Assembly (NCBI RefSeq): GCF_000755245.1
Contig: NZ_BBMP01000011.1
Span: 104,610-168,609 of the forward strand
Direction: 5' to 3'
From: Halococcus sediminicola
GTDB taxonomy: Archaea; Halobacteriota; Halobacteria; Halobacteriales; Halococcaceae
Length of the DNA: 64,000 nt
Position 1 is the stretch's first letter; each line of letters opens with the position of its first letter. A program made the position numbers and the translations under genes. Shown in pieces: positions 33,136 through 43,051 of this stretch. A model generated the notes under the pieces. The model worked only from the letters and a program-made list of their open reading frames with translations, searched no databases and was not told the origin of the DNA.

Positions 33136-33963
33136 CTACGCCTCTACCGCCAGCAACTCCGCCGCCACACGCACCATCTCGCTGGCGTCGGCCTCGCGGA
33201 GGCGCTCGTCGCCGAGCAGGAGGCGCAGGCGCGGGCGGCCGACGTCGATGGGCACTTTCTCGGTCTCGACGAGACCTGCCTCTTCGAGGCGCGTCTTCTT
33301 GCGCGAGAAGGTCGCCCGGCTGGCGACGCCGACGTTCTCGCCCCACGTGCTGATGTCGTACAGCAGCGCCTCGTTTCTGGCGGCGGCGAGCAGGCTGACG
33401 TCCACCACGTCGAGGTCGCCCGCCGACTCGGCGAGCGCGACGCGCATCGCCTCGAAATCCGCGGCCAGTTCCGCACCGAACTCGGTTTCGAGCGTCTCCC
33501 GGACCCGCGACAGCGGCGGCGTGCGCAGGGTGAACGGCTCGGCATCCGTCCAGCGGTTGGCGTACTCGTTGCGCGCAGCACCGACGAACTCGGCGTCCTC
33601 GGTGGCGAGTCCGGCGGTCCGTTCGTCGGTGACGACGAGCGAGACGACCCGCTCGTCGGTGAGCAACAGCGGCCCGCCGAGGCGCTCGGCGCTCGTTCGC
33701 AGCGACAGCACCTCGTCGGCGACCAGATCGGCGACGGTGCTGGCGTCGGTGAACCCGCTCACCGTCTCCTTGAGCACCGACTCCGTGGCCAGCAGGCGAA
33801 CGGTCGACGCGCTCTCGGGCTCGGAGAGTACCGCTACCAGTCCGTCGATGACCGTCGGCGACGGGCCGACGATGAGCAGTTCCTCGGTATCGCCGTCGAG
33901 AACCGCACGGCAGACGTCGGCGACGTTCTTTTCTATCCGGGTGGGCTGCATTGTGGTGTTCAT
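33136..33963 (-). CDS. TbsP-like transcriptional regulator (DUF5821)
   Basis: A 275-residue protein with an N-terminal alpha/beta half (EELLIVGPSPTVIDGLVAVL, LLLTDERVVSLVVTDERTAGL) and a C-terminal winged-helix half (LYDISTWGENVGVASRATFSRKKTRLEEAGLVETEKV). This order matches a haloarchaeal family first named DUF5821 and later TbsP, a regulator linked to gluconeogenesis in Haloferax; that link is from memory. The ATG giving MNTTMQPT was used; ATG at 33951 is an alternative. A TATA-like TTTTAAAC (34012-34019) is about 50 bases upstream. Confidence 0.72.
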   Translation of the reverse strand: MNTTMQPTRIEKNVADVCRAVLDGDTEELLIVGPSPTVIDGLVAVLSEPESASTVRLLATESVLKETVSGFTDASTVADLVADEVLSLRTSAERLGGPLLLTDERVVSLVVTDERTAGLATEDAEFVGAARNEYANRWTDAEPFTLRTPPLSRVRETLETEFGAELAADFEAMRVALAESAGDLDVVDVSLLAAARNEALLYDISTWGENVGVASRATFSRKKTRLEEAGLVETEKVPIDVGRPRLRLLLGDERLREADASEMVRVAAELLAVEA

Positions 33964-34056
33964 CCGAATAGGACAATGGACGGCGCTCACGTAACGAATC
34001 GGTCTAGCTGTTTAAAACGAGTGTTCGGCGGGAGTGCGAGCGCCCCGTGCTCTCGG

Positions 34057-34461
34057 TCAGTGGAGTTTGAGTTCGATGCGCCGGTCGTCGGGGTCGCGGA
34101 CGTAGGCCGCCCAGTCGCGGCCGTACACGCCAAGTCGTTCGCGCGGCTCGCCTTCCTCGACCTCGATGCCCGCCTCCCGGAGGTCGTCGAGCAGCGTCGT
34201 CATCGTCTCCCGCGTATCGGTCTCGTTCGAGCGCAGCAAGATACAGACGTGCTCGCCGTCGACGTCGAACGGTTCCTCCGTAGGGACGAGATGGAGGTGT
34301 CGACCGCCGGCGGCCACAGCGACGAACGGCAGTTCGTCGCGCTCGAAGCGCTCGCGGTCGCGGACTGGGAGTCCGAGCAGGTCGTGGTAGAACCCGAGCG
34401 CCCTGTCGATGTCGCCGACGCGGATGGCGACGTGGTCGAGGTCGACCGGTTCGAACGTCAT
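34057..34461 (-). CDS. VOC/glyoxalase-fold metalloprotein
   Basis: A 134-residue single VOC unit: VDLDHVAIRVGDIDRALGFYHDLLGL at the start, HLHLVPTEE in the middle and YVRDPDDRRIEL at the end. The metal-binding positions H (LDH), H (HLHL) and terminal E (IEL) are present, so lyase, isomerase or ring-cleaving chemistry is possible. The ATG giving MTFEPVDLD was taken; the longer frame lacks homology. It is divergent from the amidohydrolase gene over 88 bases. Substrate is unknown. Confidence 0.88.
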   Translation of the reverse strand: MTFEPVDLDHVAIRVGDIDRALGFYHDLLGLPVRDRERFERDELPFVAVAAGGRHLHLVPTEEPFDVDGEHVCILLRSNETDTRETMTTLLDDLREAGIEVEEGEPRERLGVYGRDWAAYVRDPDDRRIELKLH

Positions 34462-34549
34462 ACATAGAAGTGAGTCTCGGCGGGACAAAAGCCCGCGGGC
34501 CGGTAAGTGCGACCCGGCAATTCATGGCCGCCGAGCGCGACCGCACGGT

Positions 34550-35398
34550 ATGACTTCCGCATCACCCGAGCGGTTCGCGCCGGCCATCGACGGGCACACG
34601 CACCTGATGCCCGAGCGCCTGATGGGCGCGATTCGTGGCGCGCTCGCCGAACAAGCCGGCTGGCAGTTCGACCATCCGACCACTCGGGAGGGGATGGAAG
34701 CGCAGTTCCGGGAAGCGGGCGTCGAACGCTACATCGCGCTGCCGTACGCCCACAAGCCGGGTATGGCCGCCGACCTGAACGAGTGGGTGCTCGACCGCGC
34801 CGCCGGCTCCGAGATGACCATCCCGTTCGCCACCGTCCACGGCGACGACGACGTCGAAACCGTCGTGAAAGAGGCGTTCGCGGCCGGCGCACGCGGGCTG
34901 AAGTTCCAGTGTCCGGTCCAGAAGAGCGGACCGGCCGACCCGCGCCTCGATCCGGCCTTCGAACTCGCTGCCGAGTACGACAAACCGATCCTCTTTCACG
35001 CCGGTACCGCACCCCTATACGAGGACAGCCCGCATGTCGGCATCGAGGCGTTCACGGAATTCACCGAATCCTACCCCTCGGTGCGTGCGGCCTGTGCCCA
35101 CATGGGAGCCTTCGAAACTGACGAATTCCTCGCGCTCGCCGAAGACCACGACAACGCCTTCCTCGACACCTCCTTCGTCATGTCGACCGAAGCCGAGCAA
35201 TACGTCGGCTCGGCGATCGAGGTTCCGAACGAGCGGCTTGAAGCGCTCTCGGAGTCGATCTTCTATGGGTCGGACTACCCGAACATCCCCTATCCCTACA
35301 AGTGCGAGCGCGCCGAGCTGTTGGACCGGAACCTCTCCGAGAGCGCGTTTCGGGACCTCTTCGCCCACACGGCCGAGCGCTTCCTCGGCGAGCGCTGA
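34550..35398 (+). CDS. Amidohydrolase-2 (ACMSD-like) metal-dependent hydrolase
   Basis: A 282-residue TIM-barrel hydrolase. H16-x-H18 in DGHTHLM, the FHAGTAP histidine, AHMG and the aspartate in YGSDYPNIPYP mark the amidohydrolase-2 family that includes decarboxylases such as ACMSD and lactonases. No signal peptide. The substrate is not known. It is followed after 46 bases by the DUF5804-like gene on the same strand. Confidence 0.88.
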   Translation: MTSASPERFAPAIDGHTHLMPERLMGAIRGALAEQAGWQFDHPTTREGMEAQFREAGVERYIALPYAHKPGMAADLNEWVLDRAAGSEMTIPFATVHGDDDVETVVKEAFAAGARGLKFQCPVQKSGPADPRLDPAFELAAEYDKPILFHAGTAPLYEDSPHVGIEAFTEFTESYPSVRAACAHMGAFETDEFLALAEDHDNAFLDTSFVMSTEAEQYVGSAIEVPNERLEALSESIFYGSDYPNIPYPYKCERAELLDRNLSESAFRDLFAHTAERFLGER

Positions 35399-35444
35399 GA
35401 GCGGGCGACGAAACGGCTTTCACCGGTCCGGCTGTCCCTCTGCT

Positions 35445-35864
35445 GTGACGCAGGTCTGTCTCGTCGGCGGCGATTGTGATGTCCGCTACGAACTGCTCTC
35501 CCGGGAGACCGCCCGGCGAGCGCTCTCGACGTACGATCTTTCCGAACCTTACACGAACACGCTACAACTCACGACCGTGAGCCTCGGCGCGGCGGTCTCC
35601 CTTCTGAACGACCTAAACTGGTATCTCGTCCGCTTTGCGAGCGACGCGCTCGTTCTCGAACCCTCGATCACCGAGGATGAATGGCTCTCGCGCCCGTTCG
35701 CCGAGGCAGTGCGCGACGGTCACATCGACCCCGACGAGACCGGCCATGCATACAGAATCTATCCTATCGAGGACGGGGCGCTCGCCGAGCCGACGGTTTC
35801 GACCGAACCGAACCACGAAGACGGACTCGTCGTCCGCATCACCGACGACGAATTCGACGGCTGA
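35445..35864 (+). CDS. Haloarchaeal conserved protein (DUF5804-like)
   Basis: A 139-residue acidic protein starting from GTG. The core LLSRETARRALSTYDLSEPY and TTVSLGAAVSLLNDLNWYL is strongly reminiscent of a haloarchaea-specific family that I recall as DUF5804. No membrane segment or metal site is visible. The GTG is supported by the start of homology and by the preceding gene ending 46 bases upstream. Function is unknown. Confidence 0.78.
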   Translation: MTQVCLVGGDCDVRYELLSRETARRALSTYDLSEPYTNTLQLTTVSLGAAVSLLNDLNWYLVRFASDALVLEPSITEDEWLSRPFAEAVRDGHIDPDETGHAYRIYPIEDGALAEPTVSTEPNHEDGLVVRITDDEFDG

Positions 35865-35867
35865 GAA

Positions 35868-36509
35868 TCAGTCGGCCTGAGTGGGGTTTTCGAGCGCGCT
35901 CTCGATCGGCTCGTCGCCGGCCAGAATCTCGAACGTCTCGCCGTGGGTGCTCGCCATGTCGAGGGCAGCGACCAGTGTGTGAGCAACGTTGGCACGAGTG
36001 ATTTCGCCGCGGTCGAGTTTCCGTGCCGCCCGGATTTCGTCGGTCGCGGGGTCGTCGGTCAGCGCACCGGGCCGGACGATGGTGTACGTCAGATCGGATT
36101 CTTGGAGACGGGCGTCGGCCGCCTGTTTTGCGAGCAAGTAGTCGTAGAGCGCGTCGGGACTGTCGTCCGGACTGTCGGCGTTCATCGAACTGAGCATGAC
36201 GAACCTATCGACACCTTCGGCTTCGGCGGCCTCGATCATCCCGATCGCGCCGTCGCGGTCGACGCCCTCGACGTCCTCGCCACCCGACCCGGCCGCGAAG
36301 ACGATGGCGTCGTGGCCGGCCACCGCGTGCGTGACGTCCTCGGTCAGGTCCGCGACGACCGTCTCGACGCCGAAATCCGCCATCTCTCCTGTCTGTGACT
36401 CTTTGCGAACCATCGCCGTCGCTGCGTGGTCGCTCTCGCTCAGAAGTTCAGTAATGTGCTTGCCGACCCCGCCGTGTGCGCCCGCGATGAGTACGTTCAC
36501 ACCATCCAT
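35868..36509 (-). CDS. NAD(P)-binding, atypical SDR (YwnB/BVR-B-like)
   Basis: A 213-residue Rossmann protein: VLIAGAHGGVGKHI at the N-terminus binds NAD(P), followed by VVADLTEDV, FVMLSSMNAD and YTIVRPGAL. This set is characteristic of the extended/atypical SDR group around biliverdin reductase B and YwnB, which bind NADP and reduce flavins or act as regulators. The classical YxxxK is replaced by YDYLLAK. It converges with the DUF5804-like gene, 3 bases apart. Confidence 0.88.
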   Translation of the reverse strand: MDGVNVLIAGAHGGVGKHITELLSESDHAATAMVRKESQTGEMADFGVETVVADLTEDVTHAVAGHDAIVFAAGSGGEDVEGVDRDGAIGMIEAAEAEGVDRFVMLSSMNADSPDDSPDALYDYLLAKQAADARLQESDLTYTIVRPGALTDDPATDEIRAARKLDRGEITRANVAHTLVAALDMASTHGETFEILAGDEPIESALENPTQAD

Positions 36510-36545
36510 TCGGTCGGGAGCGCCCTAAACCGTCGGTTTCGGCCG

Positions 36546-37580
36546 TCAGTAACCGCGCTCGACGAGATACTCCGCCAGCCCGCAGAGCAGTTCGCGCGCC
36601 TCGTTTTCGGGGAGGACGTCCAGGTGGGATTTCCCCCGTTCGACGAGGTCGCGGCTCAGCGTGCGCGCGTACTCGATGCTGCCCGCCTCCTCCAGGACGG
36701 CGACGGCAGCGTCGATCTCCGCTTCGGTCACCGCTTCCGGGTCGTCGGTTTCGACGAGCGCCTCGACGTCGACACCCTGTTCGCGGGCGTGGAGCGTGAC
36801 CGCCGTGCGTTTGCCCTCGACGAGGTCGCTGCCGCGCTGTTTGCCCAACCGTTCGCTCGGCACCGTGAGGTCGAGCACGTCGTCGCGGATCTGGAAGGCA
36901 CGGCCGACGTCGAGACCGTACGCCCCGAGCGCGTCGGCGGTCTCCTGATCCGCGCCGAGCAGGAGGGCAGGGATCCGTGCGGCCGCCGCGTAGAGGACGG
37001 CGGTTTTCTGCTCGACCATGTGGATGTACTCGTCGGTCGTGACGCCAGCGCGGCGCTCGAACTCGACGTCGAGCGACTGACCCTCACAGATACGCGTACA
37101 GGTCTGTGCGAGTTCGGAGAGCGCCTGCACCGTGCGCTCGGCCGGTGCGCCGGTTTCGAGCATGAACTCGAAGGCCTTCGCGTAGAGCGTGTCGCCAGCG
37201 AGGATCGCCGTTTCGTTGTCGAAGGCCCGATGAACGGAGGGCACGCCCCGTCGGAGGTCGTCGGCGTCCATGATGTCGTCGTGAATCAGCGTAAACGACT
37301 GGATGGTCTCGATGCTCACCGCCGCCGCCATCACGTCGATGTCGCGTTCCCCGTCGAGCGTCGGGACGGTCTCGTACGACTCGCTCGCCGCGCCGTCGAC
37401 GAGCGCCTCGGCGACCAGCAGCGTCAGCGCGGGCCGGAGGCGTTTGCCACCGGCGTCGAGCAGGTGCCGCGAGGCTCGGTAGAGCCGTTCGGGGTCCTCG
37501 ATGGGCAGGCGCTCGTCGAGCGCCGCGTTGACCAGTTCTCGTCGGGTCTCGATGGCCGCCTCGACCGCCGACGCGCTCAT
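36546..37580 (-). CDS. idsA: Polyprenyl diphosphate synthase (geranylgeranyl diphosphate synthase)
   Basis: A 344-residue head-to-tail prenyltransferase that condenses isopentenyl diphosphate with allylic diphosphates to make the C20 (and perhaps C25) precursor of archaeal lipids. The first Asp-rich motif is DDIMDADD (101-108) and the second DDVLD (233-237); GGKRLRP at 44-50 binds substrate. It overlaps the RNase J stop by 4 bases and is the last gene of the mevalonate kinase-isopentenyl phosphate kinase-RNase J series, so it sits at the end of the isoprenoid route that those kinases feed. Confidence 0.94.
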   Translation of the reverse strand: MSASAVEAAIETRRELVNAALDERLPIEDPERLYRASRHLLDAGGKRLRPALTLLVAEALVDGAASESYETVPTLDGERDIDVMAAAVSIETIQSFTLIHDDIMDADDLRRGVPSVHRAFDNETAILAGDTLYAKAFEFMLETGAPAERTVQALSELAQTCTRICEGQSLDVEFERRAGVTTDEYIHMVEQKTAVLYAAAARIPALLLGADQETADALGAYGLDVGRAFQIRDDVLDLTVPSERLGKQRGSDLVEGKRTAVTLHAREQGVDVEALVETDDPEAVTEAEIDAAVAVLEEAGSIEYARTLSRDLVERGKSHLDVLPENEARELLCGLAEYLVERGY

Positions 37581-38923
37581 TCGACCAGCGAGATGACGTT
37601 GCCGTTGCGCGTCGCGTGGAGGTCCCGACCCATCCGGTAGCCCTGACTCTCGGCGAGGTCGATGTACCGCGCGAGATGCTCCATGTCGTTGTGGGCGGGA
37701 ATCACGTGGTGGGGCTGAATGGCGTTCAGCATCTCGTAGTGGCCCTCTTGGGACATGTGTCCCGAGACGTGGACGTCGTCGTAGATGCGTGCGCCCTGCA
37801 TTCTGAGCAGTTGTTCGGACTGGTAGCGCTGGCCCTCGTTGGTCGGCTCGGGGATGACGCGCGCGCTGAAGATTACCTTATCGCCCTCGTCGAGCTGGTA
37901 GGGCGTCTCGCCCCGCCCCATTCGGGTCAGCATTGCGCGCGGCTCGCCCTGGTGGCCCGTGACGATGGGCAGGAAGTTCTCCTTGCCCTCGTTCATGATT
38001 CGTTTGAATGTCCTGTCGACGGACTGGCGATGGCCGAACATGCCGAGGTCGTCGGGGAAGTCCACGAAGTCCAGCCGCTCGGCCGTGCCGGAGTACTTCT
38101 CCATCGAACGTCCGAGGAGCACGGGCTGACGGCCGATGTCCTTGGCGAACTCGACGATGGAGGTCACGCGGGCGATCTGGCTCGAGAAGGTGGTGGCGAC
38201 GATACCGCCATCGTAGTCCTCCATGCTGTACAGCACGTCCTTGACGTGGTTGCGTGCGTGTTGCTCGCTCGGCGTGCGGCCCTTGCGCCCGGCGTTCGTA
38301 CAGTCCTCGATGTAACAGAGCACACCCTCGCCCTCGCGACCGATCTCGCGGAAGCGGTCCATGTCGATGGGGTCGCCGATGACGGGCGTGTGGTCCATCC
38401 GTTTGTCCAGCCCGTAGATGATCGAGCCCTCTGGCGTGTGGAGCACGGGGTTGATGGCGTCGATGATGGAGTGAGTGACGTTGACGAACTCGAGTTCGAG
38501 TCCCTCGCCGATCTCCATCGTCTCGCCGGCATCCATCTTCACGAGGTCGTTGCCCACCCCGAACTTCTCCTCGCTTTCGACCTGCTGTTGGACGAGTTCG
38601 ATGGTAAACGGCGTCGCCACCACCGGTGCGTCGTAGCGATGGGCCAGTTTCGAAATGGCCCCGATGTGGTCGAGGTGGCCGTGAGTCGGGACGATGGCCT
38701 GCACTTCGCCATCCAAATCGGACATGACCCTGTCGTCGGGAATCGCGCCCATGTCGATGAGGTCGAGGCTGTGCATCCGTTCGGTCTCGACGTTGTCGTG
38801 GATGAGAACCTTCGAGAGGTTCAACCCCATGTCGAAGACGACGATGTCCTCGCCCGCCCGCACGGCCGTCATCTGCCGGCCCACTTCCTCGTAGCCGCCG
38901 ATTGTCGCAATATCGATTTCCAT
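37577..38923 (-). CDS. rnj: Ribonuclease J (archaeal aRNase J)
   Basis: A 448-residue metallo-beta-lactamase/beta-CASP nuclease. The metal motif HGHLDH lies at 81-86 and the beta-CASP half contains [10 protein letters not shown], the motif-B region [11 protein letters not shown] and the C-terminal HNDMEH. Euryarchaeal homologues are processive 5'-3' exoribonucleases. The ATG giving [15 protein letters not shown] was chosen because this is the family start; 27 upstream codons are open but unlike it. Placement between two isoprenoid genes is a conserved archaeal arrangement rather than a functional link. Confidence 0.94.
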   Translation of the reverse strand: MEIDIATIGGYEEVGRQMTAVRAGEDIVVFDMGLNLSKVLIHDNVETERMHSLDLIDMGAIPDDRVMSDLDGEVQAIVPTHGHLDHIGAISKLAHRYDAPVVATPFTIELVQQQVESEEKFGVGNDLVKMDAGETMEIGEGLELEFVNVTHSIIDAINPVLHTPEGSIIYGLDKRMDHTPVIGDPIDMDRFREIGREGEGVLCYIEDCTNAGRKGRTPSEQHARNHVKDVLYSMEDYDGGIVATTFSSQIARVTSIVEFAKDIGRQPVLLGRSMEKYSGTAERLDFVDFPDDLGMFGHRQSVDRTFKRIMNEGKENFLPIVTGHQGEPRAMLTRMGRGETPYQLDEGDKVIFSARVIPEPTNEGQRYQSEQLLRMQGARIYDDVHVSGHMSQEGHYEMLNAIQPHHVIPAHNDMEHLARYIDLAESQGYRMGRDLHATRNGNVISLVE

Positions 38924-39079
38924 AGTTGTTGCTCCCGAGCCGCCCGCGCGCACGAAGGACTGGCTGGCCGGTCGCGTGACCCGCCCGCCCGCCCCGAACC
39001 GCACCCGGGGCGGTCTCTCGGATACGCGACGCTATGGGCAGGGGTGGTATAAACCCCGTGGCTCGCCCCGCACCCAACC

Positions 39080-39808
39080 TCAGCCGACCCGCGTTCCGGG
39101 CGACTCGCCGTCGAGAAATCTCTCTAATCCGTCCAGCCCAAACACCGACGCCGGCGCGTCGAGTTCGAGCAGCGCCCGCACCTTCGCGGCCATCCCACCC
39201 GTCACGTCGGTCGCGTCGCTACCGCCGAGCGCGTCGCTCACCGCGGCGAACGACTCGATGCGGTCGATGACGACTCCCTCAGAGTCGAACACACCCGGAA
39301 CGCCCGCACACAGCCCCACGCGCTCGGCATCGACCTGTTCTGCGAGCGTCACCACGAGTTCGTCGCCACTCACCACGGTGACGCCCGCTCCCGCGTGAGC
39401 GATGACATCTGCCTGCACAGTCGGCACGAACCCCTCGGCGAGCATCGTCTCGACCGGCATCGAAAGGGATAGCTCCCCGTCCTCGTCACGGGCGGCCGCC
39501 GAAAGAGGATGAATCGGCAACGCAGGGACGTCTCGCTCGTGGAGGACGGCGAGCACCGCGTCGTTCAGCCGCCCCATCGCGTCGTGGACGGCGAGCGCGC
39601 CGGCGGCGTCGTGACTGCCCGCCTCGCTGCTGATACCGTGCTCGCTGGCGTGGTGATGGCCGAAGCTCCCGCCGCCGTGAACGAGAATCAACTGGCCGTC
39701 GTAGCCCGCGACCGCTTCGGCTGCCCGCGCGAGGTGTTCCTCGTCGAGCGTCTCCGGGCGCTGCTTGTCGGTGATGACGCTCCCGCCGAGTTTGAGAACC
39801 ACGGTCAT
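39080..39808 (-). CDS. Isopentenyl phosphate kinase
   Basis: A 242-residue amino-acid-kinase-fold enzyme that phosphorylates isopentenyl phosphate to isopentenyl diphosphate in the archaeal mevalonate pathway. Marks: LKLGGSVITDK at the start and HGGGSFGHHHASEHG, whose histidine after the Gly-rich loop is diagnostic for this kinase against glutamate or uridylate kinases. The ATG giving MTVVLKLGG was used. It lies 156 bases before RNase J and downstream of mevalonate kinase, separated from that gene by a 169-base spacer filled with hairpins. Confidence 0.93.
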   Translation of the reverse strand: MTVVLKLGGSVITDKQRPETLDEEHLARAAEAVAGYDGQLILVHGGGSFGHHHASEHGISSEAGSHDAAGALAVHDAMGRLNDAVLAVLHERDVPALPIHPLSAAARDEDGELSLSMPVETMLAEGFVPTVQADVIAHAGAGVTVVSGDELVVTLAEQVDAERVGLCAGVPGVFDSEGVVIDRIESFAAVSDALGGSDATDVTGGMAAKVRALLELDAPASVFGLDGLERFLDGESPGTRVG

Positions 39809-39977
39809 TCCGCTTCGCTCCATTCCCTGCCGTTTGCTCGTGGTTCGAAAGGCGCGAAGCGTCTTTCGTCATCTCGGAAGACCTGCGGTCTTCCGATGAC
39901 TCTTCGAAGTGCCGAAGGCACTTCGAGATCACGAAACGGGTTCGCCGTTTCGAACGATTTCGCTCGCAAAGACAGCG
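39809..39977. repeat. Array of four tandem hairpins with about 28-30 base period
   Basis: Four successive inverted repeats: CGAAAGGCGC-GAA-GCGTCTTTCG (39846-39868, one G-T pair), TCGGAAGACC-TGC-GGTCTTCCGA (39874-39896, perfect), TCGAAGTGCC-GAA-GGCACTTCGA (39904-39926, perfect) and CGAAACGG-GTTCG-CCGTTTCG (39932-39952, perfect eight-base stem). Starts are 28, 30 and 28 bases apart and gaps are 5-7 bases. Stem sequences are unrelated to each other. No gene is present in this spacer between mevalonate kinase and isopentenyl phosphate kinase, which are on the same strand. Confidence 0.8.
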
Positions 39978-40961
39978 TCATCCGTCCTCCCGGCGCACGC
40001 CATCGAAGTCGAGTTCGGCGCGGAACGACTCCACACAGCCCGGCGTGTAGCCGAGCGCCGTCGGGCTCGCCTCGCTCTCGTCGAGGGCGACGATGCAGCC
40101 ACCGCCGCCCGCGCCGGTGAGTTTCGCGCCGTGCGCGCCCGCTTCGCGGGCGGCCCACACCATCGCGTCGAGCGAGCGCGCCGACACCCCGAGCGCGCTC
40201 AGGAGACCGTGGTTGACGTCCATCAGCCGCCCGAGTTCGTCGATGTCGCCTTCCGCGAGCGCGCGCTCGCCCCGACGGACGAGATCGCCGATGGATTCGA
40301 CCGTACTGGCGGCGAAATCGTACTCCTCGCGCAGCGCGCGCACGCCCGCGACCAACTCGCCGGTGTCGCCTGCACCGCCATCGTACCCGATCACAAATGG
40401 AAGGTTCGGCGCGTCGAGTTGCCGGCAGTCCTCGCCCTCGACGCGGACTGCACCGCCCATCGCCGAGCAGAACGTGTCCGCACGCGAGGCCTCGCCCGAT
40501 TGGACCTCGTGTTCGACCCGGTAGGCCCGGTCTGCGAGTTCCTCGGGGGCGAGGGAAACGCCGAGTTCGCGCGTCGCGGCGTCGATGCCCGCGACCACGA
40601 CCGCCGCCGACGAGCCGAGCCCCGCGCCGAGCGGGATGGCGCTCTCGATGGTCACGTCGAATCCGATCTCCGGTTCGTCGGCCGCGTCGCGGGCCTGTGC
40701 GACCGCGCCATCGACGTAGCCCGTCGCAGCCTGGACCAGCGATTGGGGAACGTCGACGTCGGGTGCGCCGTCGCCGCCGTACTCGACCGTGAAGCCATCG
40801 AGTGAGAGATCGCCAGCATCGACGCGGAGCCGACCGTCCGAGCGGGCCGTAACCTCGACCGTCGCGCGGCGCTCGATTGCGCAGGGCACTGCGGGTTCGC
40901 CGTAGACCACCGCGTGCTCGCCGAAGAGATAGACCTTGCCGGGGGCGCTGGAAACGGCCAT
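39978..40961 (-). CDS. mvk: Mevalonate kinase
   Basis: A 327-residue GHMP kinase that makes mevalonate 5-phosphate. Motif 1 is APGKVYLFGEHAVVYG, motif 2 IPLGAGLGSSAAV (ATP loop), motif 3 KLTGAGGGGC. The catalytic aspartate region is VQSGEASRADTFCSAMGG. It lies 126 bases after ribosomal protein S2 on the same strand, the standard haloarchaeal order, and precedes isopentenyl phosphate kinase, RNase J and the prenyl synthase. Confidence 0.95.
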   Translation of the reverse strand: MAVSSAPGKVYLFGEHAVVYGEPAVPCAIERRATVEVTARSDGRLRVDAGDLSLDGFTVEYGGDGAPDVDVPQSLVQAATGYVDGAVAQARDAADEPEIGFDVTIESAIPLGAGLGSSAAVVVAGIDAATRELGVSLAPEELADRAYRVEHEVQSGEASRADTFCSAMGGAVRVEGEDCRQLDAPNLPFVIGYDGGAGDTGELVAGVRALREEYDFAASTVESIGDLVRRGERALAEGDIDELGRLMDVNHGLLSALGVSARSLDAMVWAAREAGAHGAKLTGAGGGGCIVALDESEASPTALGYTPGCVESFRAELDFDGVRREDG

Positions 40962-41087
40962 GTGACCTTCTCGGGTGGCGGGCCTAACAGTAGTTGCGAA
41001 TGCATCGGCTAACCGGTGGATTCCTGGAGCAGTGAAAGAGATCCGTGAACTGCTATCGTCGAACGACGGTCCGCCCGTGATCGCTTT

Positions 41088-41855
41088 TCAGATGCCTTCC
41101 TCGAAGTCTTCGAGCGCGTAGCCCGGCTCGCCGCCGGTGCGGTCGACGGTTTCGTTGGCGAGCAGCCAGTAGACGACCGACAGCGCCCGTCGACCCTTGT
41201 TGTTCGTCGGCACGACGAGGTCGACGTTGCTCACGGAGTTGTTCGAGTCACACATCGCGATCACCGGAATCCCCACGGTGACGGCCTCCGTCACGGCCTG
41301 CGAATCACCGATGGGGTCGGTCACGACCAGTACATCCGGTTCGATGTAACCGTCGTAATCAGGATTGGTCAGCGTGCCCGGGATGAATCTCCCCGTTCTC
41401 GCGCGCGCGCCGATGGCGTCGGCGAACTTCTCGGCCGGGAACCGCCCATACTGGCGCGAGGAGGCCACGAGCACGTTCTCGGCGTCGTAGTTCGCGAGGA
41501 AGTCCGCCGCCGTGCGGACCCGGTCGTCGGTCTGGCCCACGTCGAGGACGTACAGGCCGTCCGTGCGCACGCGGTGGATGAACCGCTCCATGTCCTTGGT
41601 CTTCTGCTGGGTGCCGATGTGGACACCGGCCCCCAGATAGTCCTCGACAGGAATGAGGAGGTCCGCCTCGTCGGCGGTCATCACGTCCTCGTCGAAGGTC
41701 GGACCGGCCTCGTCGGTCTCGGTCTCTTGGTCGTCGCTCGATTCGTCTCTGACGTCTGTGTCGGGGTCCTCGGCGGGATTCGCGCCGGCCTCGCCGGTCG
41801 GCTCCTCCTCGATCTCCGCTTCGGCCGCCTCGAGACCCTCTTCGTTGTCGCTCAT
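41088..41855 (-). CDS. rpsB: 30S ribosomal protein S2
   Basis: A 255-residue small-subunit protein. After a 55-residue acidic N-terminal extension (Glu/Asp-rich, common in haloarchaea) comes the core: [54 protein letters not shown] and [11 protein letters not shown]. It overlaps the enolase stop by 4 bases, so it is translationally coupled to the L18e-to-enolase operon. Confidence 0.97.
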   Translation of the reverse strand: MSDNEEGLEAAEAEIEEEPTGEAGANPAEDPDTDVRDESSDDQETETDEAGPTFDEDVMTADEADLLIPVEDYLGAGVHIGTQQKTKDMERFIHRVRTDGLYVLDVGQTDDRVRTAADFLANYDAENVLVASSRQYGRFPAEKFADAIGARARTGRFIPGTLTNPDYDGYIEPDVLVVTDPIGDSQAVTEAVTVGIPVIAMCDSNNSVSNVDLVVPTNNKGRRALSVVYWLLANETVDRTGGEPGYALEDFEEGI

Positions 41856-43051
41856 GCGGTTTCCTCGATTCTGATGAGTTCGTTTAACTTGACTGTTCGC
41901 TCGCCGCCGACCGCGCCCGTCTTGATGAACGGGGCGGCCGTCGCCACGGCGAGGTGTGCGATCGTCGCGTCCTCGGTCTCGCCCGACCGATGGGAAATCA
42001 CCGGTGTGAGACCGCTCTCGACGGCGCGCTCGACGGCATCGAACGCAGCCGACAGCGTGCCGATCTGGTTGGGTTTCACGAGAATCGCGCTCGCCGACCC
42101 CGCCTCGATGCCGCGTTCGAGGCGCTCCGTGTTCGTCACGAACAGGTCGTCGCCACAGATCAGCGTCTCACCGACTTGCTCGGTGAGATCGGCGAATCCA
42201 GCGAAGTCCTCCTCGTCGAGCGGGTCCTCGACGTAGACGAGGCCGTACTCGTCGGCGAGAGTAGTGATATACTCGACCTGCTCGTCGGGCGTGCGCTCAA
42301 CGTCGCCGTAGCGATAGACGCCCTCGTCGGCGTCGTACAGCTCCGCTGCGGCCACGTCGAGACCCATGCCGATGGCGAAGCCGACCTCCTCGGCCACCCG
42401 CTCGGTGGCTTCGGCGACGATCTCGAACGCTTCCTCGTCGTCGATGGCCGGTGCCCACGCGCCCTCGTCGCCCTTCGCGGCGGGAATCCCTCGCTCGTCG
42501 AGGAGGTTCCGAACCTCGTCGTGGACCTGCGCGTTGGCGAACGCCGCGTCCGTGACGCTTGGCGCGCCGACCGGTGCGGCGAGGAACTCCTGGATGTCCG
42601 TCGCGTCGACCGCGTGTTCGCCGCCGCCGATGACGTTGCCGAGTGGAGTAGGAAAGTCGTTGCCGCGGAAGGCTCCACCCAAATGCTGGTACAGCGGTGC
42701 GCCGAGCGTGTCGGCGGCCGCCTTCGCACTCGCCATCGAGATGGCTACCGCCGAGTTCGCGCCGATCGTCGAGAAGTCACCCGTACTGTCCGCGGCGCGC
42801 AACGCGTCGTCGATCGAGCGCTGGTCGCCGGCGTAGACTTGCCCCTCGATGCGCGGGACAGCGTGCTCGCGGGCGGCCGCGATGGCCTCGCCGGCGGGCA
42901 ACGAGGTCGCCTCGTGAGCACCCGTGCTCGCGCCGCTCGGGGCCGCCGCCCGGCCGAACCCGCCCGACTCGGTCGTGACCTCGGCTTCCACAGTCCTGTT
43001 CCCGCGCGAATCGAGTATCTCGCGCAGGCGAATCTCGGTGACGAGCGTCAT
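41852..43051 (-). CDS. eno: Enolase
   Basis: A 399-residue glycolytic/gluconeogenic enzyme converting 2-phosphoglycerate and phosphoenolpyruvate. [14 protein letters not shown] is the N-terminal signature, the catalytic and metal residues are in [11 protein letters not shown] and [10 protein letters not shown], the lysine in [10 protein letters not shown] and [14 protein letters not shown] complete the active site. It is slightly shorter than bacterial enolase. It is embedded between RpoK and S2 with 4-base overlaps on both sides, the conserved archaeal arrangement. Confidence 0.97.
   Translation of the reverse strand: MTLVTEIRLREILDSRGNRTVEAEVTTESGGFGRAAAPSGASTGAHEATSLPAGEAIAAAREHAVPRIEGQVYAGDQRSIDDALRAADSTGDFSTIGANSAVAISMASAKAAADTLGAPLYQHLGGAFRGNDFPTPLGNVIGGGEHAVDATDIQEFLAAPVGAPSVTDAAFANAQVHDEVRNLLDERGIPAAKGDEGAWAPAIDDEEAFEIVAEATERVAEEVGFAIGMGLDVAAAELYDADEGVYRYGDVERTPDEQVEYITTLADEYGLVYVEDPLDEEDFAGFADLTEQVGETLICGDDLFVTNTERLERGIEAGSASAILVKPNQIGTLSAAFDAVERAVESGLTPVISHRSGETEDATIAHLAVATAAPFIKTGAVGGERTVKLNELIRIEETA

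Noticed and set aside
39846..39952. The hairpin array as a CRISPR array
   Set aside because: The step of 28-30 bases looks CRISPR-like, but there is no repeated direct sequence: each unit has a different stem, gaps are only 5-7 bases, and no cas gene is nearby.
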